Positions 1-6,347 of a stretch of DNA of 7,608 nt are shown here, piece by piece. Where the stretch lies: assembly GCA_964383565.1 (NCBI GenBank), contig CAYLIK010000150.1, forward strand, positions 1 to 7,608, read 5' to 3'. The stretch is from CANJQJ01 sp964383565. Its GTDB lineage: Bacteria; Pseudomonadota; Alphaproteobacteria; Sphingomonadales; Sphingomonadaceae. The notes under the pieces are model-generated. The model did no database searches. It was not told where the DNA came from and was given only the letters and a program-made list of their open reading frames with translations. Position 1 is the stretch's first letter, and each line of letters starts with the position of its first letter. The position numbers and the translations under genes were made by a program.

Positions 1-4
1 GTTC

Positions 5-124
5 ATGGCGATTTCGCTGTGGACATTCGCCTTCATCGTGTTGGGTATCCTATTCTTCTACTTCGCCATGATGGGCGATTGCATCAAGGGGCCGACGGAG
101 AAGCGTGCCGACAGGCCAAGCTGA
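5..124 (+). CDS. Small putative membrane protein (39 aa), or 3' end of a longer gene
   Basis: This short plus-strand frame starts at an ATG at position 5 and ends at TGA 122-124. The product has one strongly hydrophobic segment (about residues 4-23, rich in F, I, L and W). A short polar, mostly basic tail containing DCIKGPTEKRADRPS follows, as expected for a single-pass membrane peptide with a charged end. The frame stays open to the window edge, so the real start may lie outside and this may be only a C-terminus; no ribosome binding site can be judged. It converges on the response regulator gene. I do not recognise the family and propose no function. The competing frame at 19-207 lacks the clean hydrophobic-then-charged layout and looks like a shadow. 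Confidence 0.4.
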   Translation: MAISLWTFAFIVLGILFFYFAMMGDCIKGPTEKRADRPS

Positions 125-327
125 ACGCGCCTATTTACGTCCTTGTGGGCAAAGGCAGCATATACCTCTTACTAACATGGCTCATCTTCTTCAGGCGTCA
201 CCACTAGGCCGGTTTTTTCAAATACGTAATCGCCAAATCTTTAGGGTGGCAGGATGTCCGCTTCTGCAGGATCCCGGCCAGAAGCAGACTGTCAGCTTCC
301 TACCCCATCGGCGCCATTTACCTTGCC
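125..327. other. Intergenic spacer between convergent genes
   Basis: About 200 bp separate the small plus-strand frame from the stop of the response regulator. The stretch is visibly more AT-rich than the urease operon, for example around 155-245. I see no convincing gene. A T-run at 212-217 follows a GC-rich patch, but the stem before it is only about 3 bp, so I do not call a terminator. The one clear dyad is annotated separately. Confidence 0.6.
260..285. repeat. Short perfect inverted repeat (7-bp arms)
   Basis: GCTTCTG at 260-266 is the exact reverse complement of CAGAAGC at 279-285, with a 12-base GC-rich loop. It lies 43 bp beyond the stop of the response regulator, where an operon-end hairpin could sit. 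No T-tract follows on either strand, so it is not a standard intrinsic terminator. It could be a weak terminator, an mRNA 3'-end stabiliser or chance. Confidence 0.3.
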
Positions 328-1230
328 TCACCCATGATTGAACAGCGCCCGCGTCGCGATCGCAGCTGCCGCGGCGCGGTTTTCCACGCCGAGTTTGATG
401 AAGATCTGCTCCAGATGCTTGTTCACCGTGCGGGCGCTGATGTTGAGGATTTCGCTGGCGTCGCGGTTTGATTTCCCCCTTGAGATCCAGAGCAATACGT
501 CCGCCTCGCGCGGGGTGAGGGAGAGGGCGTTCTGGAGGATCGAGGCTTCCATGCCTTCGATATTCTGGGCGACGCGGAAGAGATGTTCGCCCTCCGATGC
601 CTCGCCCAGATAGGAGATCACCACCTTGAAGCCGCCCAGATTGAGGTTCGCCTTGGGCAGGTCGCCGTCCGGCACATGGCGGGCTTCCCGGATCAGGCGG
701 ATGAGGACCGGCGGCAGGGCCATGTCGTCCGCCGCGCCGAATTCGGCGAGCGCGCGGCTGGCTTCGGGCGTCATCCAGCGGATCGTACCGGCTTCGTCGG
801 CCGCGATCAGGCGACGGCCGGCGGTGTCGAGCGCGTTGAGCGCGCTGCGGGTTAAGCGGGCGTTGCCGAGGTGGACGCGGATGCGGGCGATCAGCTCATC
901 GAGATTGACCGGCTTGGTGACATAATCGACGCAGCCGCCATTCAGCGCGCGGACGACATGTTCGGTTTCGGTGAGGCCGGTCATGAACATGACGGGGACA
1001 TGGGAAACCTCCGGCATCGCCTTGATTTGCGAGCAGGTTTCGAATCCATCGAGGCCAGGCATCACCGCATCGAGCAGGATCAGATCGGGGGTCATGCTGC
1101 GCAGCATTTCGAGCGCAGCCGATCCGTCCGACGCCGTTAGCGGCTGCATCCCGGCTGCGGCGAGGGCGGCGCGCAGCATGTCGCGCGTGTCGGGATCGTC
1201 GTCGACGATGAGGACCAAAGCCGCCGTCAT
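328..1230 (-). CDS. LuxR/FixJ-type response regulator with PAS-like middle domain
   Basis: This 300-aa DNA-binding response regulator is the probable partner of the upstream sensor kinase. Residues 4-122 form a receiver domain with acidic residues D10-D12, phospho-acceptor D54 (in LILLDAVMPGLDG), T84 and K106 (in VTKPVNL). Residues 235-295 are a LuxR-type helix-turn-helix, beginning LTPREADVLLWISRGKSN and continuing with the recognition-helix region SARTVNKHLEQIFIKLG. Most NarL/FixJ regulators are 200-220 aa; here about 100 extra residues (126-225) separate the domains and read like a degenerate PAS fold (AADEAGTIRWMTPEASRAL). The ATG overlaps the kinase stop as ATGA, with GAGAGG five bases upstream, so co-translation with the kinase is likely. 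Its targets are unknown; regulation of its own operon or nitrogen genes is an inference. The family call is firm and the PAS-like call moderate. Confidence 0.93.
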   Translation of the reverse strand: MTAALVLIVDDDPDTRDMLRAALAAAGMQPLTASDGSAALEMLRSMTPDLILLDAVMPGLDGFETCSQIKAMPEVSHVPVMFMTGLTETEHVVRALNGGCVDYVTKPVNLDELIARIRVHLGNARLTRSALNALDTAGRRLIAADEAGTIRWMTPEASRALAEFGAADDMALPPVLIRLIREARHVPDGDLPKANLNLGGFKVVISYLGEASEGEHLFRVAQNIEGMEASILQNALSLTPREADVLLWISRGKSNRDASEILNISARTVNKHLEQIFIKLGVENRAAAAAIATRALFNHG

Positions 1231-4200
1231 GCCTGCCTCTCGTCAAGCGACAGCAGGCTTTCGACGCGCTGGATTAGTGCTTCGACATCATAGGGTTTGA
1301 CGAGATAATCGTCGTGCGGATCGTCCGGACGGCGGGTGCGCTGGAAATCATGGACATTGGCCGATGCCATCAGGATCGGCACATCCGCGTCGATGTCGGC
1401 GCGGATGCGGCGGGCGGTTTCCCAGCCGTCGATGCCGGGCATGGCGATGTCCAGAATGACGAGATCGGGGCGGTGCTGGCGCGCGGCTTCAAGCGCTGCC
1501 TCGCCATCGGCGGCGAAGAGCAGTTCGAAGCCGAGAGGGACGAGGATGTCGCGGACGAGATTGAGATGCACGGGATCGTCGTCGGCGACGAGGATGCGGC
1601 GGTGTTTGCCGTCGACCGGGAGGCGCGCGGGCTGTTGCGACAGCGTGGGAGCATCCGCTTCGGAGAAAAACATCTTCACCCGGAAGGTGCTGCCGGCGCC
1701 GGGCTTGCTTTCGACCGTAAGCTGGCCGCCCATGATATCGACCAGCAGCCGGGTGATGGTGAGGCCGAGACCCACGCCCTGTGCCTCGCGGACGGTCTCG
1801 ATCCGCTCGAACGGCTCGAAGATGCGGTCCAGATCGCCCTCGGCGATGCCTACGCCGGTATCGATCACCTCAAACTCCGCGACGGGGTTACGCCACCAGA
1901 GGTTGAGCTGGGCCGATCCCGAAAGCGTGTATTTGATTGCGTTAGAGCTGAGGTTGATGAGGATCTGGCGCAGGCGCTTCTCGTCGGTCCAGACATGGGT
2001 CGGCAGGTTCGGCGAGCGGCTATGTTCGAAGACGATGCCTTTGGCGACGGCCTGCAGCCGGAACATGTCGACGATCTGGCTGGTGAGTTCTTCCAGATTG
2101 ACGCAGTTGCGTTCGATGCGGAGCGAGCCGTTTTCGATCCGCGAAACATCGGTGAGGCCATCGACCAGATCGGCCAGGTGCGTGGCGCTGCGGCGGATGA
2201 CCCGGACGGCGTCGGCCATGTGGCGCTCGGGATTGCGTTCGAGCAGCTGGGCGTAGCCGGAGATGGTGTTGAGCGGGGTGCGGATCTCGTGGCTAACGCC
2301 GACGATGTAGCGGCTCTTGGCGAGATTGGCGGCCTCGGCGACTTCCTTGGCTTTCTGGAGCGCGGCGTCGGTGCGGCCATGGGCTTCGATCTCGCCGATC
2401 AGCATCATGGTCTGGCGTTCGGATTCCTCCTCGGCGGCGCGCTGGCTTTCGCGGGCGAGGACGAAATACCAGGAAGCGAAGGCCGCGAGCGCGAGCAGGC
2501 CGAGCAGGACGGGCTGAAGGATCGCCGTCAGCCGTGCCGCATCAGCGCCCTGCCCGACCTGTTGATAGAAGACGAGCAGCAGCACGATCGAGATCAGCGC
2601 CGCCACCACGGCATAGACGATCAGGAAGCGGACGAGGCGGACATAGACCGCGTCCGTCAGCGGCGCCGGCATGATCCGCTTGAGCAGGCCGGCGAGGCGT
2701 TCGACCGGGCGTTTATGCTCCTTGCAGGCATCGTGGCAGCGCGCTTCCAGCGTGCAGCACAGCGAGCAGATCGGACCCTGATAGACCGGGCAAAGCGCCA
2801 TGTCCGGCGGCTCGAAGGCGTTTTCGCAGACGGTGCAGAGGATTTCGCCGGGACCGAGCTGTTCGACGGCGCGGGCGAGGTAGAAACGACCGCCTGTTCC
2901 CCACGCGATCAGCGGAGCGGCGATGAAGGAGGTTGCGAGACCGACGACTGGCGAAAAGACGCTGGCGACTTCGCCGAAGACCCCGCTGAAGCAGAGCGTC
3001 GAGGCGATCAGCGACAGCGCCATCGCGCCGACGCCGACCGGGTTGATATCGTGGAGATAGGCGCGGCGGAATTCGACGCCCTTGGGCGACAGGCCGAGCG
3101 GCTTGCTTATCATCAGGTCCGCCGTCACCGCGCCGAACCAGGCGACCGCGAAATTGCTGTAAAGCGCCAGCACGCGCTCGACGACGCTCTGGATGCCGCC
3201 TTCCATCAACATCAGCGCGATCAGCACGTTGAACACCAGCCACACCACGCGGCCGGGATGGCGGTGCGTCAGCCGCGAAAAGAAGTTGGAAGAGGCGATC
3301 GAGCCGGCATAGGCGTTGGTGACGTTGATCTTGAGCTGGCAGATCGCGACGAACAATCCTGTCAGCACCACCGCAGCCATTGGCGAGGTGGTGAGGCCGT
3401 TGAAGGTCATGTAATAGAGCATCGTCGGGTTGGCCGCGTCCGACGCGCTGAAAGCGTAGTTGAGCGCGAGGATGGCGAGGCAGGAGCCGATCAGGATCTT
3501 GATACCGCCTACCAGGATCCAGCCGGGGCCGGTCAGCAGGACGGCGCTCCACCAGGCGCGTTTTCCAGCCGTTTCCGGCTCGGGGAGGAAGCGGAGATAG
3601 TCGACCTGCTCGCCGATCTGGGGGAGCAGCGAGAGGAATACCGCGAGCGCGATGCCGAAGCTGAGCAGCGGGGCAGTGCTGGCCGTACCTTCATAGCCTG
3701 TCCAGAGCGCCATCGCTTCACCGCCATGCGCGGCAAGATAGGCGAGCGGAGCAAGCTGGAGCACCAGCCAGATCGGCTGGGTCCAGTTCTGCCAGCGGCT
3801 GATCCGTTTGAAACCATAGGCCGCGATCGGGATCACCAGCAGCGCGCTGATGATATGGCCGATCGGCAACGGGATGCCGAAGCAAAGCTGGAGCGCGGCC
3901 GACAGGATCACCGCCTCGATCGCGAACAGGATGAAAGTGAACGATGCGTAGACCGCCGAGGTGATCGTCGAGCCGAGATAGCCGAAGCCTGACCCGCGCG
4001 TGAGCAGATCCATGTCGACGCCGTAGCGCGCGCCATAATAGCAGATCGGCAGGCCCGAGATCAGGAACACCACGCCCGCCGCCAGCAGCGCATAGAGCAT
4101 GTTCTCGAAGCCGTAGCTGATCGTGACGGTCGCGCCGATTGCCTCGCAGGCGAGGAAGGCGATCGATCCCATCGCGGTGTTGGCGACCCACCAGGGCGAC

Positions 4201-4349
4201 CAGATCCGCGCGCGCCGCGCCGTAAAGCGCAGCGCATAATCCTCAAGCGTCTGGTTGTTGACCCACTGATTATATTGCCGCCGGGTGCCGACGATCCGTT
4301 GCCGCTTGACGGCGACGCGATCGGTTGCGGGCGGCGCGGGGGCGTGCAT
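1227..4349 (-). CDS. NCS1 permease-fused hybrid sensor histidine kinase
   Basis: This 1040-aa inner-membrane hybrid kinase carries its own transporter-like sensor. Residues ~45-490 are an NCS1-type (purine/cytosine/hydantoin) permease, opening at SPWWVANTAMGSIAF and including EQVDYLRFLP (247-256) and the conserved-looking NAYAGSIASSNFF (345-357). Residues 505-545 form a Cys-rich segment. Two further membrane helices (about 571-596 and 610-632) and a coiled coil (~635-680) lead to HisKA with phospho-acceptor H687 in SHEIRTP. HATPase_c shows an N box (N799, N803), DTGVGI (830-835), an F box near 843-850 and GVGLGL (858-863). A C-terminal receiver (~918-1032) has D923-D925, phospho-acceptor D967 and K1018. 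All core catalytic residues are present, so it should be an active kinase. Its start overlaps the hupE stop (TGATG) and its stop overlaps the regulator start. The architecture recalls CbrA-like kinases, which carry an SLC5 transporter instead. Whether the permease transports or only senses, and its ligand, are unknown; urea or a purine-derived compound is inferred from the operon. Confidence 0.93.
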   Translation of the reverse strand: MHAPAPPATDRVAVKRQRIVGTRRQYNQWVNNQTLEDYALRFTARRARIWSPWWVANTAMGSIAFLACEAIGATVTISYGFENMLYALLAAGVVFLISGLPICYYGARYGVDMDLLTRGSGFGYLGSTITSAVYASFTFILFAIEAVILSAALQLCFGIPLPIGHIISALLVIPIAAYGFKRISRWQNWTQPIWLVLQLAPLAYLAAHGGEAMALWTGYEGTASTAPLLSFGIALAVFLSLLPQIGEQVDYLRFLPEPETAGKRAWWSAVLLTGPGWILVGGIKILIGSCLAILALNYAFSASDAANPTMLYYMTFNGLTTSPMAAVVLTGLFVAICQLKINVTNAYAGSIASSNFFSRLTHRHPGRVVWLVFNVLIALMLMEGGIQSVVERVLALYSNFAVAWFGAVTADLMISKPLGLSPKGVEFRRAYLHDINPVGVGAMALSLIASTLCFSGVFGEVASVFSPVVGLATSFIAAPLIAWGTGGRFYLARAVEQLGPGEILCTVCENAFEPPDMALCPVYQGPICSLCCTLEARCHDACKEHKRPVERLAGLLKRIMPAPLTDAVYVRLVRFLIVYAVVAALISIVLLLVFYQQVGQGADAARLTAILQPVLLGLLALAAFASWYFVLARESQRAAEEESERQTMMLIGEIEAHGRTDAALQKAKEVAEAANLAKSRYIVGVSHEIRTPLNTISGYAQLLERNPERHMADAVRVIRRSATHLADLVDGLTDVSRIENGSLRIERNCVNLEELTSQIVDMFRLQAVAKGIVFEHSRSPNLPTHVWTDEKRLRQILINLSSNAIKYTLSGSAQLNLWWRNPVAEFEVIDTGVGIAEGDLDRIFEPFERIETVREAQGVGLGLTITRLLVDIMGGQLTVESKPGAGSTFRVKMFFSEADAPTLSQQPARLPVDGKHRRILVADDDPVHLNLVRDILVPLGFELLFAADGEAALEAARQHRPDLVILDIAMPGIDGWETARRIRADIDADVPILMASANVHDFQRTRRPDDPHDDYLVKPYDVEALIQRVESLLSLDERQA
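1236..1241 (-). promoter_or_regulatory. Ribosome binding site of the response regulator
   Basis: On the minus strand GAGAGG stands five bases before the ATG at 1228-1230, inside the last codons of the kinase gene. It supports this start and, with the ATGA overlap, coupled translation. Confidence 0.6.
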
Positions 4350-4924
4350 CAGGTAGCGAACATCCAGACCAGCCCCAGCGCGGTGGAGGCACCGCTAAGC
4401 GCTCGGGCGGTGGGGCGGTTGGCGAGCAAGGCCAGACTGACGCCGGCAGCGTGAAGTGCTGCGGACATCAGCGCAAAGCCTGCGCCGAAGCTAACGATGT
4501 TGGTGTCAGTGGGCATCTCGGCACCGTGGGCGTGGCCATGCGCGAAGGCGAAGAGGGCGATGAGCGCGCTTGCGGCGGCGAGGGGCGGTTTTACCTCGAA
4601 CAGCACCATGGCGCCGAGCATGATCACCGAGGCGAGGATCAGCATTTCCGTCAGCGGCAGCACGCCGCCCATCGCGCCATAAACGAAGCCTACAAGCATG
4701 AACGCGACGAAGGCGAACGGCGGGACGATCAACTGCTTGCGGAAGACTGTCCCGGCCCACAGGCCGACCATGAGCATCGCGGCGAGATGATCGAGACCGG
4801 TTAGGGGATGAAGCAGGCCCGCCGCGAAGCCAGACATTTGCAGGTGGCCGGGATGGGCGAGCGCAGGTGCCGACATGGTCAGCGCCGCCAGCAATAGCGG
4901 CACGCGGCGAGGCTTGATGGTCAT
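4349..4924 (-). CDS. hupE: HupE/UreJ family nickel-transport membrane protein
   Basis: This 191-aa protein belongs to the HupE/UreJ family, secondary transporters thought to bring nickel into the cell for urease or hydrogenase. Residues 1-23 look like a cleavable signal peptide ending APALA. The mature end would then begin HPGH (24-27), typical of the family. Further His motifs are HPLTGLDHLAAMLMVG (39-54) and FAHGHAHGAEMP (127-138), the expected metal-handling sites. About six hydrophobic helices follow the signal. It lies directly after ureG with an ATGA overlap and has a strong ribosome binding site, so it should be made with the urease accessory proteins to supply Ni(II). UreJ is an equally suitable name in a urease operon. 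The family is secure; nickel specificity is inferred from family and context. Confidence 0.93.
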   Translation of the reverse strand: MTIKPRRVPLLLAALTMSAPALAHPGHLQMSGFAAGLLHPLTGLDHLAAMLMVGLWAGTVFRKQLIVPPFAFVAFMLVGFVYGAMGGVLPLTEMLILASVIMLGAMVLFEVKPPLAAASALIALFAFAHGHAHGAEMPTDTNIVSFGAGFALMSAALHAAGVSLALLANRPTARALSGASTALGLVWMFAT

Positions 4925-5565
4925 GCAAGCTCCTTTTCGGGCAGGCCGCCCGTCTTAATCACGAAGCGGGCGATGTCGTTTACGCCCGTACCGTTGCGGA
5001 TGTTGGTGAAGACGAAGGGGCGGTCGCCACGCATCTTCTTGGCGTCGCGGTCCATCACCTCGAGGCTCGCGCCCACGAACGGCGCGAGATCGATCTTGTT
5101 GATGACGAGCAGGTCGGAGCGGGTGATGCCGGGGCCGCCCTTTCGCGGGATCTTGTCGCCAGCGGACACGTCGATGACGTAGATGGTGATGTCCGCAAGC
5201 TCGGGGCTGAAGGTCGCGGCGAGATTGTCCCCGCCGCTTTCGATCAGGATCAGGTCGAGGCCGGGGAACTTGCGCTGGAGCTGGTCGACGGCGGCCAGAT
5301 TCATCGAAGCATCCTCACGAATCGCGGTGTGCGGGCAACCGCCGGTTTCCACACCGATGATCCGCTCCGGCACCAGCGATCCGGCGCGCGTCAGGAACTC
5401 GGCGTCCTCGCGGGTGTAGATATCGTTGGTGATCGCGGCGATTTCGTAATGTTCGCGAAAGGTCTTGCAGAGCGCGTCCATCAGAGCGGTCTTGCCCGAT
5501 CCGACCGGGCCGCCGATCCCGACCCGCAGCGGTGAANNNNNNNNNNAAGTGCCCATCTCGCTCAT
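4921..5565 (-). CDS. ureG: Urease accessory GTPase UreG (interrupted by assembly gap)
   Basis: UreG is the SIMIBI-class GTPase that, with UreF and UreD/H, couples GTP hydrolysis to nickel delivery into apo-urease in the cytoplasm. As drawn it has 214 residues, normal for the family. Visible motifs are the P-loop GPVGSGKT (19-26), the CPH metal-binding motif (77-79), ESGGDNLAATFSPELAD (109-125) and the guanine-specificity motif NKID (156-159). The ATG overlaps the ureF stop as ATGA, which supports the start although only a weak AGGA lies just upstream. Ten N bases at 5537-5546 hide residues around 7-10. The two flanks agree in frame at this gap length, but a 10-N run may be a placeholder of arbitrary size, so the true N-terminal length is uncertain. 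Downstream it overlaps hupE. Confidence 0.96.
   Translation of the reverse strand: MSEMGTXXXXSPLRVGIGGPVGSGKTALMDALCKTFREHYEIAAITNDIYTREDAEFLTRAGSLVPERIIGVETGGCPHTAIREDASMNLAAVDQLQRKFPGLDLILIESGGDNLAATFSPELADITIYVIDVSAGDKIPRKGGPGITRSDLLVINKIDLAPFVGASLEVMDRDAKKMRGDRPFVFTNIRNGTGVNDIARFVIKTGGLPEKELA
4930..4935 (-). promoter_or_regulatory. Strong ribosome binding site of hupE
   Basis: AAGGAG on the minus strand lies five bases before the ATG at 4922-4924, within the 3' end of ureG. It is the best Shine-Dalgarno match in the operon and fixes the hupE start. Confidence 0.75.
5537..5546. other. Assembly gap (10 N)
   Basis: Ten undetermined bases lie inside the N-terminal coding part of ureG, between the codons for MSEMGT and SPLRVGIGGP. 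The round length suggests a scaffolding placeholder rather than ten ambiguous calls. The window is therefore two contigs joined here, and the linkage of ureF to ureG depends on that join, although the ATGA junction itself (5562-5565) lies wholly on the right-hand contig. Confidence 0.95.
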
Positions 5566-6347
5566 GTCCTGAACAGCCTCGTATATTGGGTTTCGTGCGC
5601 CATGCAGCCGATCTCCGCGACCAGAGTCGATCCGCCCAGATGGGAGAAGGGGTCGCCTTCAGGAAGCGCGATCATCTCATCGACAACGGCGAAAATGGTG
5701 TCGCGCAGGTCGCGGATCACGAGCTGGCCGTCGGTCTGCCCCAGCGGCACCAGGCGCTGGGCGGCGGAGACGAGATTGGCTGCGACCCCGTGGGCGTAAG
5801 CGGTTAGGGCTTGGTTGAGGGGGATCGCCTGTCGCGCGGTCAGGGTCGCGACGGCGATCGGGTATGTCAGATCCTCCCCAGCTTGCTGGGGAGGGGGACC
5901 ATGCGAAGCATGGTGGAGGGGGATAGCCTCACGCGCTGCGCCCAGCCGTGATCCCTCTCCACCACGCCGCTTCGCGTCGCGGTCCCCCTCCCCCTGCGGG
6001 GGCGGATCTAAGGTTGCGCTCGCAATCTTGCGGAAGGCATTCCCCTGCGCAGTCGCTTCGATCCGACGTTCGGAGCCTGTCTGGGTCGCAAGCGACAGTT
6101 GGGCGATCTCTTGCAGAGCCTCATCCTCACCCGCCATCGCCGCGCGCCAGGCGTGGACGAACAGGATCATGTCGTTGCGGATCGGGCCATGTTCGATCAG
6201 GTCGGCGATCCATTGGCGCGTGGTCGCGCGATCGGTGACGTGGCCCGCCTCGACCGCCCATTCGAGCCCGCCGGAATGCGCGAAGGCGCCGACTGGCCAT
6301 GCAGGCGACATCCAGGTCATCAGATCGTAAAGCGCCGCTTCAGCCAT
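5562..6347 (-). CDS. ureF: Urease accessory protein UreF with an in-frame repeat insertion
   Basis: UreF is the all-helical urease maturation factor that bridges UreD/H and UreG on the apoenzyme. I choose the ATG at 6345-6347, which gives MAEAALYDLMTWMSPAWPVG, matching the usual UreF start (SPAxPxGAFAHSGGLEW, residues 14-30). The longer open frame to 6416 only re-reads the ureE tail out of frame. The C-terminus HETQYTRLFRT is classic for the family. The protein has 261 residues, longer than the roughly 215-230 usual in this group. Residues 114-159, low-complexity and rich in P, G, R and H, are encoded by a palindromic repeat pair. Removing them leaves about 215 residues, with GNAFRKIASATL running into TYPIAVATLTARQAIPL as expected. 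The gene overlaps ureE by 8 nt with no visible ribosome binding site, so it probably relies on coupling. Function is likely retained if the insertion sits in a loop; this is inference. Confidence 0.94.
   Translation of the reverse strand: MAEAALYDLMTWMSPAWPVGAFAHSGGLEWAVEAGHVTDRATTRQWIADLIEHGPIRNDMILFVHAWRAAMAGEDEALQEIAQLSLATQTGSERRIEATAQGNAFRKIASATLDPPPQGEGDRDAKRRGGEGSRLGAAREAIPLHHASHGPPPQQAGEDLTYPIAVATLTARQAIPLNQALTAYAHGVAANLVSAAQRLVPLGQTDGQLVIRDLRDTIFAVVDEMIALPEGDPFSHLGGSTLVAEIGCMAHETQYTRLFRT
5871..5924 (+). repeat. Palindromic repeat copy 1 (inside ureF)
   Basis: This 54-bp unit starts and ends near ATCC/GGAT and contains two perfect hairpins. The first has arms CCTCCCCAGC (5873-5882) and GCTGGGGAGG (5885-5894) with a 2-base loop. 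The second has arms ACCATGC (5898-5904) and GCATGGT (5908-5914) around GAA. It resembles dispersed intergenic palindromes that I associate with sphingomonad and related alphaproteobacterial genomes; this recall needs checking. Here it is inside a coding sequence. Confidence 0.85.
5951..6007 (-). repeat. Palindromic repeat copy 2, inverted and degenerate (inside ureF)
   Basis: Read on the minus strand, this 57-bp unit aligns with copy 1. Both share GGGGAGGGGGACC, then GCGAAGC in the second hairpin loop, then TGGTGGAG, and both end in GGAT. Its hairpins are imperfect: CCTCCCCC (5987-5994) pairs with GGGGGCGG (5998-6005) with one mismatch, and ACCACGCCGC (5961-5970) pairs with GCGTCGCGGT (5974-5983) with two. 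Copies 1 and 2 face each other across 26 bp (5925-5950), making a composite inverted structure of 137 bp. Confidence 0.8.

Noticed and set aside
194..217. Possible intrinsic terminator before the T-run at 212-217
   Set aside because: Only about three base pairs can form immediately before the T-run, so the stem is too weak.
105..341. 78-aa plus-strand frame in the left spacer
   Set aside because: It overlaps the small membrane frame and runs into the response regulator. It has no domain, and its composition is irregular.
1314..3992. 892-aa plus-strand open frame antisense to the sensor kinase
   Set aside because: It mirrors the kinase gene. The translation is rich in D, E, R and G with no recognisable domain, as expected for an antisense shadow in high-GC DNA. 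The minus-strand frame has complete, ordered domains and catalytic motifs.
4325..4804. 159-aa plus-strand frame antisense to hupE
   Set aside because: It is hydrophilic and low in complexity, opposite a well-conserved HupE/UreJ gene. No start signal or family resemblance was seen.
5871..6007. CRISPR or insertion-sequence remnant in ureF
   Set aside because: There are only two facing copies, no regular spacers and no transposase. The hairpin structure fits a small dispersed palindrome better.
5815..6330. 171-aa plus-strand frame antisense to ureF
   Set aside because: It owes its length to the repeat and high GC. UreF on the minus strand explains the region.
5562..6347. ureF as a pseudogene
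   Set aside because: The insertion keeps the frame, and both flanking halves retain conserved UreF sequence and the terminal motif.
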